From positions 1-13,346 of the forward strand of contig JAGLRU010000161.1 in the NCBI GenBank assembly GCA_023136145.1: DNA of 13,346 nucleotides, given 5' to 3'. The notes beneath the pieces are model-generated. The model ran no database searches. It was not told the DNA's origin and was given only the letters and a program-made list of their open reading frames with translations. Below, one piece after another: positions 1-5,902 of this stretch. A program made the translations under genes and the position numbers. The first letter of the stretch is position 1. The number at the start of each line of letters is the position of its first letter. Origin of the DNA: Alphaproteobacteria bacterium (GTDB lineage: Bacteria; Pseudomonadota; Alphaproteobacteria; Micavibrionales; UBA2020).

Positions 1-258
1 AATCTTCGCCGCTTTGCGGAGATAATAACTGGCAGGTGAAGTCTTCATGGCGAACGTAAACGAACGATCTTGATATACGGTGATAACGCAAGGAATCGGC
101 ATACCCTGCTCCATCGACTTCGTTTGCGCGTTAAATCCCTTACAGAATTCCATGATATTAACACCAGCCTGCCCCAAAGCCGGACCGATAGGCGGCGATG
201 GATTAGCTTTACCCGCAGGTACAACCAGCTTGATGTTCCCTGTTACTTTCTTTGCCAT
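1..258 (-). CDS. rplK: 50S ribosomal protein L11, N-terminal part (runs off left edge)
   Basis: The 86 codons in the window encode the N-terminal domain of ribosomal protein L11, which binds the GTPase-associated centre of 23S rRNA and the stringent factor. The sequence begins MAKKVTGNIKLVVPAGKA and continues with the family-typical PSPPIGPALGQAGVNIMEFC, then the linker to the C-terminal RNA-binding domain, where the window ends. The ATG at 258 is preceded by a good Shine-Dalgarno (AGGAG on the minus strand, 265-269) at 6 nt spacing. In most proteobacteria nusG lies directly upstream; here it does not, and the gene appears to start its own transcript. The partner rplA is expected beyond the left edge but cannot be seen. 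Confidence 0.97.
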   Translation of the reverse strand, partial: MAKKVTGNIKLVVPAGKANPSPPIGPALGQAGVNIMEFCKGFNAQTKSMEQGMPIPCVITVYQDRSFTFAMKTSPASYYLRKAAKI

Positions 259-355
259 TTCTGACTCCTAAATCTTAAAGAGTTTTGTGGTACGGCTCCC
301 AAATGGTCTTTCGAGGATGCCTCCCACACAATAAGCGTCACGAAACTCGTGAGCG
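259..355 (-). promoter_or_regulatory. rplK 5' leader with hairpins, possible L1 autoregulatory site
   Basis: About 95 nt separate the predicted start of transcription from rplK. The leader opens with a perfect hairpin, TCACGA-GTT-TCGTGA on the minus strand (338-352). Further on it carries GTGGGAGG (320-327) and ACCAC (287-291), which can pair as GTGG/CCAC around an inner GAGG-CAT-CCTC hairpin (313-323). From memory, GTGGGAG...ACCAC elements are common ahead of rplK and are thought to hold the L1 feedback site of the L11 operon. The base pairing is seen directly; the L1 role is inference. Confidence 0.4.
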
Positions 356-360
356 CGGTC

Positions 361-388
361 AATATACAAGCGTTTCAAGAAAATGCAA
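361..388 (-). promoter_or_regulatory. Probable sigma70 promoter of rplK
   Basis: On the minus strand, TTGCAT (383-388) is followed after 16 bp by TATATT (361-366). The predicted start of transcription falls near 353-355, just at the 5' edge of the leader hairpin. No other gene lies between it and rplK, so it would drive rplK and the genes after it. This fits the absence of the usual upstream secE-nusG pair. Confidence 0.5.
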
Positions 389-484
389 GGAAATAATAGC
401 TTTAAACAATGATTTACCATACTTAGAACAAAATCCGATAGGAAAGGATGGGATAATAACGATCTCCAAAATTGCCTAGAAGTA

Positions 485-703
485 ATGCAAGAATATAATG
501 ATCCCGATATATTCAAAGCTGGAGAACGGTTTTTGAGTCGCCCTGATATCAAAAAAGATTTGGAAAACATGGCAAAAACTGAGCCTTACTGGAAAGATGC
601 GCTAACCTTTATAGAAAGCAACAAAACCAATACAGTCGAAGAGCATAAACTCCTTTTACAAAAGCAGATGGCCGTCGTAAACCCTACGGTGCAGCAACGT
701 TAA
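485..703 (+). CDS. Small hypothetical protein (72 aa), doubtful
   Basis: The product is a charged, mostly helical-looking protein with no signal peptide, membrane segment or motif I recognise. It includes stretches such as NDPDIFKAGERFLSRPDIKK and EPYWKDALTFIESNK that look protein-like. The ribosome binding site is poor: AGAAG sits only 2 nt before the ATG. The same frame stays protein-like back to an in-frame TGA at 410-412, and an ATG lies before that at 383, so this could be the intact end of a longer gene broken by a nonsense change. The 3' end overlaps the end of the convergent terD gene by 20 bp. No function is proposed. Confidence 0.35.
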   Translation: MQEYNDPDIFKAGERFLSRPDIKKDLENMAKTEPYWKDALTFIESNKTNTVEEHKLLLQKQMAVVNPTVQQR

Positions 704-1277
704 CGTTATAGTCGCAAGAAATTTTATACAGGCCACCAGTACTTCCTTGCCCCATCGCTTTGAATTTCCAGCCCTGCCCATCACGACTCAGTTCCCCGAA
801 AATAAAACCATTCTCGTCCGAAGCATCTTCCGACAGGTCAAAACGAGCCAGTTCTACGCCAGTATCCAAATTAACGATCCTAATAAAGGCTCCACTGACA
901 ATCCCGAAATTCTGCTGCCGTTCATCCGAATTGTGGATCGTCACGGAAAAAGCAATTTTTTCCACATCAAACGGAAGCGCGTCCAGATTAATCTCGATTT
1001 CCTCATCGTCGCCTTCACCTTCGCCCGTTGTATTGTCACCAAGATGCTTGATAGCACATTCTTCCGTTTCAAGATTATTGTAAAAAATGAAATCAGTGTC
1101 ATGCCGCACACAATTTTCGCGGTTGAGAAGAAAGGCACTGGCATCCAAATCAACCGGAAATCCATGATTCTGCCCCGGCACGTCCCATCCAAGACCGACA
1201 ACAACGCGATGCAGCCCAGGATCAATCTCCATCAAGTTGACTTCTTGACCCTTCTGCATAGGTGTTGAATTACTCAT
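684..1277 (-). CDS. terD: TerD-family calcium-binding stress protein
   Basis: This is a 197-residue, full-length, single-domain TerD protein, a family named for tellurite resistance. Members are cytoplasmic Ca2+-binding proteins linked to tellurite, oxidative and phage stress; the molecular role is not settled. Typical blocks occur in order: VGLGWD (27-32), DLDASAFLL (43-51), FIFYNN (63-68), the acidic stretch GDNTTGEGEGDDEE (80-93) and FGELSRDGQGWKFKAMGQG (160-178). The Asp/Asn residues that form the two calcium sites in characterised TerD proteins appear conserved. It starts 6 nt after the rluD stop codon and is likely translated from the same mRNA. There is no adjacent terC, terA or telA, so this is a lone copy and not a ter operon. 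Family assignment is secure; the letter D among terD/terE/terZ paralogues is not. Confidence 0.93.
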   Translation of the reverse strand: MSNSTPMQKGQEVNLMEIDPGLHRVVVGLGWDVPGQNHGFPVDLDASAFLLNRENCVRHDTDFIFYNNLETEECAIKHLGDNTTGEGEGDDEEIEINLDALPFDVEKIAFSVTIHNSDERQQNFGIVSGAFIRIVNLDTGVELARFDLSEDASDENGFIFGELSRDGQGWKFKAMGQGSTGGLYKISCDYNVNVAAP

Positions 1278-1283
1278 ATCACT

Positions 1284-2264
1284 TTACCGTTCCTGTCCAG
1301 TTTTTCTGAGGACACAGAGAAGACCCTGCATATCCTCCGGCAGTTCAGCCGTTAGCCTCACCCTATCTTTACTGATCGGATGGATAAATTCAAGAGCAAC
1401 AGCATGAAGAGCCTGCCTCGGAAAACCCAACATAGCTGTAAAAAGAGCTGGATCCGCTTTATTAAGGCGCAAAAACTTCTCCACCGAACCGCGTCCATAA
1501 ACAGGATCGCCCACCAACCAATGCCTGATATGCGCCAAATGGACGCGAATCTGGTGTGTACGCCCCGTTTCCAGACGACACTCGACAAGAGAGGCCAACA
1601 TCCCGAAGCCCTCCAGTTTTTTATAATACGTGACCGCCGTCCTGCCACCTGAAGCTAGTACCGCCATTTTTTTGCGGTTGGTCTTGCTACGCCCGATCTG
1701 GGTTTCGATTCTCCCAGACGACGGAGACACCGCTCCAAACACAATCGCCTGATAAACACGCTTCAGAGTTCGCGCCGCCAGTTGCTCCGACAGACCATGA
1801 TGCGCGATGTCATTCTTCGCCACAACCATAAGACCGGACGTTTCCTTGTCGAGACGATGCACAATACCGGGACGTTTAACTCCGCCGATTCCAGAAAGCC
1901 GATCACCACAATGCGCCAACAAAGCATTCACAAGGGTTCCATCGCGATTTCCCGCTGCCGGATGCACAACCATATTCGCCGATTTGTTTACAACTAGCAG
2001 GTCATCATCTTCATACACAACATCAATGGCGATTTTCTGCGGCTTTGGGACGGCCTCTTCAGCGGGAGGAATAGTGACATAAAATACATCCCCCTCCTTA
2101 ACCTTATAGGAGCTGTCCCTCGCCGGACTGATATGCCCGCCAACTATCAAACCCTGAAAACGTGAACGCGACACCTGCGGAGCATGGGAGGCCAGCACCC
2201 GATCAAGCCTCTGCCCATGATCTTCCATGCTTGCTATTATCTTTAAAGTTTCTATCGTATCCAT
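1284..2264 (-). CDS. rluD: 23S rRNA pseudouridine synthase, RluD/RluA family
   Basis: Cytoplasmic enzyme that isomerises uridine to pseudouridine in large-subunit rRNA, typically 1911/1915/1917 in helix 69 for RluD. At 326 residues it has family length. An N-terminal S4 RNA-binding domain (about 18-80) carries QRLDRVLASHAPQVSRSRFQ. The catalytic domain carries NKSANMVVHP (93-102), the catalytic motif HRLDKETSG (136-144, nucleophile D139), GRTHQIRVHL (234-243), GDPVYG (252-257) and FPRQALHA (281-288). I chose the ATG at 2264, 8 nt after the glpD-like stop; the frame is open farther upstream but would then overlap that gene with a non-conserved extension. It is the middle gene of the glpD-rluD-terD run. 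RluD rather than RluC or RluA is judged from the S4 domain and overall pattern. Confidence 0.93.
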   Translation of the reverse strand: MDTIETLKIIASMEDHGQRLDRVLASHAPQVSRSRFQGLIVGGHISPARDSSYKVKEGDVFYVTIPPAEEAVPKPQKIAIDVVYEDDDLLVVNKSANMVVHPAAGNRDGTLVNALLAHCGDRLSGIGGVKRPGIVHRLDKETSGLMVVAKNDIAHHGLSEQLAARTLKRVYQAIVFGAVSPSSGRIETQIGRSKTNRKKMAVLASGGRTAVTYYKKLEGFGMLASLVECRLETGRTHQIRVHLAHIRHWLVGDPVYGRGSVEKFLRLNKADPALFTAMLGFPRQALHAVALEFIHPISKDRVRLTAELPEDMQGLLCVLRKTGQER

Positions 2265-2272
2265 GCCTGATA

Positions 2273-3763
2273 TCAGTTCCCTTTTTTCGTCAGGATATTC
2301 TTCAAAAGCTTTTGGATATTCTTCCGCGTGTCGTCGGAAATATGCAGCCCCAGCTTGGAACGCCTCCACAAAAGATCATCCATAGTCAACGCCCATTCCA
2401 CGTTAACTAGATAGGAAATTTCGGCTTCATATACATCGTCGCCCAGATACTCGCCCATATCCGACAGCCTCTTGAAGCCGCGCAGAAACGCACGCGCACG
2501 CGCACCGTAGGAACGCGCATACCGAAGGATAAGAGCTTCTGGAATCCATCCGTATTCCCGCCGTAGCGTTTTGAGGAAGGTTTCAAAATTAACAGCGGAG
2601 CCTTCACCTCCGGGCAAAGCCGCAGGTTCAGTCCACGCCCCCCTGCCACGCCCAAGCATTTCAACCACCCTGTCACCCGACTGCTCGGATAGCTTGCGGT
2701 ATGTGGTAATTTTTCCGCCATAGACACTTAAAATACGCGCACCATGATGCTCTTCGGCATCCAGAATGTAATCACACTCGCTACCATCTATCATGGGACT
2801 TACGCCACTATACGTCCACTCAACATCCTCTGGCTTGATTTGATGGCGAAAATACCGATTGACTGCCCCGCACAGGTATTCAACCTCGTCCAAGTCGACA
2901 CGCACCTCCTCGATGTCGCCATCGTAGTCGCTCTCTGTTGTTCCAATCAACGTATGCTTTTCTTCATACGGGATAGCAAAAACGTCGCGGCCATCATCGT
3001 TTTTCAAGACATAGGCATACTCTCCCTGATAAATCCTCGGCACAAGGATATGGCTGCCCTTAATCCAACGCACCCCATATTTCTCCGCACCCTCGTCAAC
3101 GAGAGAAAGAACTTTGTTGACCCATGGACCAGACGCGTTGACAACAACCTGCGCATGTACCATGAATCTGTCCTCAGTGATATTGTCAAGCAAAGTCACA
3201 GCCCAACCCGGCTCCTTAGGATGCCTATCAAGACCGATACATTCGGTGCGAGTCAATATCTTCGCACCCTTCTCGTAAGCATCCATCGCATTAAGCACCA
3301 CAAGACGCGCATCATCCACAACGCAATCGGAATAGCTGAACCCCCGCTTGAATAACAGTTTCAACGGCTGACCGATCCGGGTTCCGACGAAGGAAAGCCA
3401 TTTCGATTTCGGAAGAACAGTACGCCATCCCAGATAATCATAGACGGACAGAACCATACGGATTAGCCACCACGGACACAGCCTTTTATAATGTGGCAAA
3501 ACGAAAGTCATCGGCCAAATGATATGTGGTGCAGAGCGAAGCAAAATATCCCGCTCAGTCATTGCTTCGCGCATCAGACGAATTTTCCCACGCTTCAGAT
3601 GGCAAAGACCACCTTGAAGGAGCTTAGTACTAGCCGAAGAAGTGGCACTAGCAAGATCGTCTTTCTCGCATAGTATAACTGATACGCCGCGCCCCGATAG
3701 ATCGCGTGCGATTCCAACTCCGTTGATACCGCCGCCGATCACCAGAACATCCACTGTCTTCAT
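2273..3763 (-). CDS. glpD: GlpD-like FAD-dependent dehydrogenase with altered pocket
   Basis: The 496-residue protein aligns over its whole length with aerobic sn-glycerol-3-phosphate dehydrogenase, the membrane-associated flavoprotein that oxidises G3P to DHAP and passes electrons to quinone. Seen are the Rossmann motif VIGGGINGVGIARDL near the N-terminus, ATSSASTK (40-47), RGFSYSDCVVDDARLV, NASGPWV (209-215), KGSH (235-238), YSGV (318-321), GGKITTYRK (349-357) and the C-terminal helical domain ending with the usual LWRRSKLG. The ATG at 3763 gives MKTVDVLVIGGGINGVG, which fits E. coli GlpD; a TTG three codons upstream is possible. Odd: the usual HGGLRYLE block reads QGGLCHLK (50-57) and the usual YSGVRP reads YSGVSP. 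As I recall, E. coli H50, R54, Y55 and R317 line the substrate pocket, so the real substrate is uncertain. It is the first gene of a run with rluD and terD. Confidence 0.85.
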   Translation of the reverse strand: MKTVDVLVIGGGINGVGIARDLSGRGVSVILCEKDDLASATSSASTKLLQGGLCHLKRGKIRLMREAMTERDILLRSAPHIIWPMTFVLPHYKRLCPWWLIRMVLSVYDYLGWRTVLPKSKWLSFVGTRIGQPLKLLFKRGFSYSDCVVDDARLVVLNAMDAYEKGAKILTRTECIGLDRHPKEPGWAVTLLDNITEDRFMVHAQVVVNASGPWVNKVLSLVDEGAEKYGVRWIKGSHILVPRIYQGEYAYVLKNDDGRDVFAIPYEEKHTLIGTTESDYDGDIEEVRVDLDEVEYLCGAVNRYFRHQIKPEDVEWTYSGVSPMIDGSECDYILDAEEHHGARILSVYGGKITTYRKLSEQSGDRVVEMLGRGRGAWTEPAALPGGEGSAVNFETFLKTLRREYGWIPEALILRYARSYGARARAFLRGFKRLSDMGEYLGDDVYEAEISYLVNVEWALTMDDLLWRRSKLGLHISDDTRKNIQKLLKNILTKKGN

Positions 3764-4047
3764 TTTCGCCAAATTTTAACACCGCCCCGTTAAATTCTTG
3801 AAAATTATGCAATAATTCAACCGCTACTGAAACAGCAAACATTTCTATGAATACGCATAACACCGCAGAAAACGGGAAATTTATAGCTGAATCCAAAATT
3901 ACTTGTGCAATTGTCATTCCTTTGGTGCGCCGGAACCTCGTAACTTCTTAAAACAATCCGTCATGCCTGCTTTACGCGGGCATCCAAAAGGCTGTCCTTT
4001 CGCCATTATAAATTCATAAGGCACGTAGAACCATAAAAACGAAAAAA
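3764..4047. other. Intergenic region upstream of the glpD-like gene
   Basis: No convincing gene is seen here on either strand. A weak candidate promoter for the glpD-like operon lies on the minus strand: TTTCAG (3827-3832), 17 bp, then CATAAT (3804-3809). The -35 match is poor. The stretch also holds the REP-like hairpin at 3959-3986, listed separately. No recognisable GlpR-type operator was found. Confidence 0.3.
3959..3986. repeat. REP-like palindromic element
   Basis: The sequence CGTCATGCCTGC-TTTAC-GCGGGCATCCA forms an 8-bp stem (3963-3970 with 3976-3983, one G-T wobble) closed by a 5-nt loop. It follows the layout GTCATnCCCGC...GCGGGnATCCA of small dispersed repeats found in many proteobacteria, such as dRS3 of Neisseria. 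Only one copy is in this window, so its repeat status is inferred from the pattern. No T-run follows on either strand, so it is not a clear terminator. Confidence 0.5.
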
Positions 4048-4293
4048 TTAAAAATATTTGAGTATTTCTGTATAAACCACATCGTATATAACAAGCTTGT
4101 TTCTATTATTATAGAAAACACAACCGTGCGAGTTTCCATTACCTCTTTTCATTTGAGATAAGTTATTTTTAATTTTGAAGTATTCCCCACCATAGATTTT
4201 TCTTTTCTCAAGTTCTTCTATAAAAACATCAGAATCAATTTATTTCAAAAATTTACGAAATTCCAACACATCAATATCTTTTGACAACTCCAT
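4048..4293 (-). pseudogene. Small gene of unknown function with an in-frame stop
   Basis: An 81-codon frame runs from ATG at 4293 to TAA at 4048-4050 and is interrupted only by TAA at 4240-4242 (codon 18). Both halves look coding: MELSKDIDVLEFRKFLK, the stop, then IDSDVFIEELEKRKIYGGEY and onward to VYTEILKYF. A GAA-to-TAA change at the stop would restore an acidic residue in a charged run. The gene starts 10 nt after the hybrid kinase stop, with an AGAGAG ribosome-binding-like stretch, so it was probably co-transcribed with it. It is much more AT-rich than its neighbours, which suggests foreign origin or decay. No ATG follows soon after the stop to rescue the main part; the next Met is 30 codons downstream of it. 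I do not recognise the family. Confidence 0.6.
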
Positions 4294-4303
4294 ATTTCAC
4301 TCT

Positions 4304-5488
4304 CTACATGCGTTCCTTCCGACATTCCTTCCGACATTTCAAAATACACTCCAGAACCCTCCTGATACTATCCTCCTGTAAAGGTTTACTTATAAAAGGC
4401 TCTCCCGCAGGAACCTTAATATCATTGCGCCCGTCCATAAAGGGATAACCGCTCATGTAAACCACGTTTGAATCCGGACGAACGGCTCTAAATATTTCTC
4501 CAAGCTTCACTCCATCCATCTCCGGCATCACCACGTCCGTCAACAAAAAATCTATCTCCCCGTCATATTCATCCTGCACAACGAGTGCCTGATTGCCATT
4601 CCCGGCGGTAAGCACCTTCATATTCATACCCTCAAATATTCCGGACAGAATATCTCTCAGCTCATGCTCGTCTTCAGCGATCAGGATAGTCTTACCAGCC
4701 AAACTACAGCAAACTTTGACATCGTTAAACACTATGACATCAGCGACAGGTGCTTCGGTCACAGGCAGATAAATATCAAAACTAGTTCCTTCCCCCTGCA
4801 CGGAAGATACTTCAATGCTTCCCTTCAACTGATCTACTATTCCGTAAACGACCGAAAGCCCCAGACCTGTGCCCTTGCCCTGATCCTTGGTAGTAAAAAA
4901 CGGCTCAAAGATGCGCGGCAGAATATCGGCGGGAATCCCTCCACCACTGTCAACAATACTTATGCAGATAAAGGAAGTTTCCTCTCCTGAATCGCAGTTG
5001 AGGCGCTGCTTCTGATAAGGTGTACACATGATGGCAAGTTCCCCGCCCTTCGTCATGGCATCACGTGCGTTCAGCGCGAGATTCAAGATCATCTGCGTCA
5101 GATGATCCGGCATTGCGTTGATCCAGACTGGCTCCTCAGGCACTGTCATGAAAAACTGGATGCTCTCACCAAGCAACGGTCGCAAGAGCGTATACTGCTG
5201 GTGCAGAGCCTCAACAAGATTTACTTTTTCCTCCACTCCCACCTTTTGTCGTCCGAAAGAAAGAAGCTGCCGTGTCAAACAAGCCCCTCTCTGCGTGGCT
5301 TTCAATATTTTCTGAAGTTGCTCCGGTTTCAGTGTGCCATTCTCCAGTTGCCTGATGGCAACGTGCATGTGACCTTCAACGATGGACAAGATATTGTTGA
5401 AATCATGCGCGATGCCTCCAGCGAACTGTCCCAAAGCCTCCAGTTTCTGTATCTGCACATTCTGACTGCTTTTTGCATCATCTGCCAT
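4304..5488 (-). CDS. Soluble hybrid histidine kinase (HisKA-HATPase-REC)
   Basis: A 394-residue cytoplasmic sensor-less kinase. The H-box LGQFAGGIAHDFNNIL holds the phosphorylated H28 almost at the N-terminus. The ATPase domain has the N-box LNLALNARDAM (136-146), DSGGGI (180-185), FEPFFTTK (194-201) and GTGLGL (206-211). A C-terminal receiver follows with E272-D273, phospho-acceptor D318 (LLTDVVMP), S346 and K368. Domains and motif types resemble the catalytic half plus receiver of CckA-like kinases, but there is no transmembrane, PAS or GAF segment. The ATG at 5488 is chosen because GGAGG lies 5 nt before it; a GTG ten codons upstream (5518) lacks this. It probably receives its signal from a partner protein. 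No histidine phosphotransferase is nearby. The C-terminus ends in a CRKECRKE duplication. Confidence 0.93.
   Translation of the reverse strand: MADDAKSSQNVQIQKLEALGQFAGGIAHDFNNILSIVEGHMHVAIRQLENGTLKPEQLQKILKATQRGACLTRQLLSFGRQKVGVEEKVNLVEALHQQYTLLRPLLGESIQFFMTVPEEPVWINAMPDHLTQMILNLALNARDAMTKGGELAIMCTPYQKQRLNCDSGEETSFICISIVDSGGGIPADILPRIFEPFFTTKDQGKGTGLGLSVVYGIVDQLKGSIEVSSVQGEGTSFDIYLPVTEAPVADVIVFNDVKVCCSLAGKTILIAEDEHELRDILSGIFEGMNMKVLTAGNGNQALVVQDEYDGEIDFLLTDVVMPEMDGVKLGEIFRAVRPDSNVVYMSGYPFMDGRNDIKVPAGEPFISKPLQEDSIRRVLECILKCRKECRKERM
4313..4336 (-). repeat. Tandem 12-bp duplication in the kinase 3' end
   Basis: TTCCTTCCGACA on the plus strand is repeated twice in tandem. It stays in frame and adds a second CRKE to the C-terminal tail of the hybrid kinase, beyond the receiver fold. 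It is probably neutral slippage. Confidence 0.8.
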
Positions 5489-5533
5489 CTTATCCTCCGT
5501 AAGCGATTTAAAACCCACCTATAGCTATATAAT

Positions 5534-5546
5534 CAACTTAAAGTTG
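5534..5546. promoter_or_regulatory. Palindrome upstream of the hybrid kinase gene
   Basis: CAACTT-A-AAGTTG is a perfect 6-bp inverted repeat with a one-base centre, located between the upstream terminator and the kinase start. An AT-rich TATATAG stretch follows on the minus strand (about 5523-5530) and may serve as the -10 element. The position suits an operator overlapping the promoter, but no protein can be named and the -35 is unclear. Confidence 0.25.
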
Positions 5547-5559
5547 TTACTGAAGGATT

Positions 5560-5595
5560 AAAAAAACGGACGCAGATAATTTTAAATCTGCACCC
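5560..5595 (-). terminator. Intrinsic terminator after the trmH operon
   Basis: On the minus strand a 10-bp stem (5586-5595 with 5568-5577, including two G-T wobbles) encloses an 8-nt AT loop. After one spacer base comes a run of seven T (5560-5566). It lies 76 nt beyond the stop of the 66-residue gene and just ahead of the kinase gene, so it separates the two transcription units. Confidence 0.75.
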
Positions 5596-5671
5596 ATTAC
5601 AAACGTATTCAGGACTGAAACAGATAGTACTTTAAAACACTAACTGATTACCATCTAAACTGCACCCAATG

Positions 5672-5872
5672 TTATGCAGCCTTACTGGCATTCAACATTC
5701 CAAAAAGCTGCTCGGCGACACGATCAGCAGCGGTGTTCGTCAAAATACCCTCGGTATCAGCACTATGGAAGATCAATTCTGAGATCTCACCAATCTTCGC
5801 GACATGCGCCACAGCCTGAACGCAATTATTAAAGTCACCTTTAAAAATACCAACTTTTTCCAATATCGTCAT
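5672..5872 (-). CDS. Small hypothetical protein (66 aa)
   Basis: The predicted product begins MTILEKVGIFKGDFNNCVQA and ends EQLFGMLNASKAA. It is mildly acidic, probably helical, without signal peptide, membrane span or a motif I know. It lies 30 nt after the trmH stop in the same direction and is followed by a strong terminator, so it is probably the second gene of that operon. The ribosome binding site is weak: only GGA directly abuts the ATG. A TTG at codon 4 is an alternative start with better spacing. Amino-acid composition looks like a real protein rather than a shadow frame. No function is proposed. Confidence 0.6.
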   Translation of the reverse strand: MTILEKVGIFKGDFNNCVQAVAHVAKIGEISELIFHSADTEGILTNTAADRVAEQLFGMLNASKAA

Positions 5873-5902
5873 TCCGATGAAATGAAGTTTTAAAAGATGG
5901 TC

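Noticed and set aside
383..412. TGA read as an amino acid to rescue the small plus-strand gene
   Set aside because: Other genes in the window end with TGA, for example the glpD-like and DUF4159 genes, so the standard code applies.
268..570. 100-codon minus-strand frame upstream of rplK
   Set aside because: It runs through the likely rplK promoter and leader, has a poor composition and does not resemble NusG.
747..1268. 173-codon plus-strand frame opposite terD
   Set aside because: It lies wholly within the clearly conserved terD gene on the other strand; it is a shadow frame.
2265..2369. N-terminal extension of RluD by 35 codons
   Set aside because: It would overlap the 3' end of the glpD-like gene and is not part of the family; ATG at 2264 suits the S4 domain start.
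2744..3355. 203-codon plus-strand frame opposite the glpD-like gene
   Set aside because: Shadow of a well-conserved gene; its translation shows no family pattern.
3648..3917. 89-codon minus-strand frame overlapping the glpD-like start
   Set aside because: Its second half is an out-of-frame reading of the FAD-binding region and there is no ribosome binding site.
3847..3951. 34-codon plus-strand frame in the glpD upstream gap
   Set aside because: No ribosome binding site, very short, and no recognisable features.
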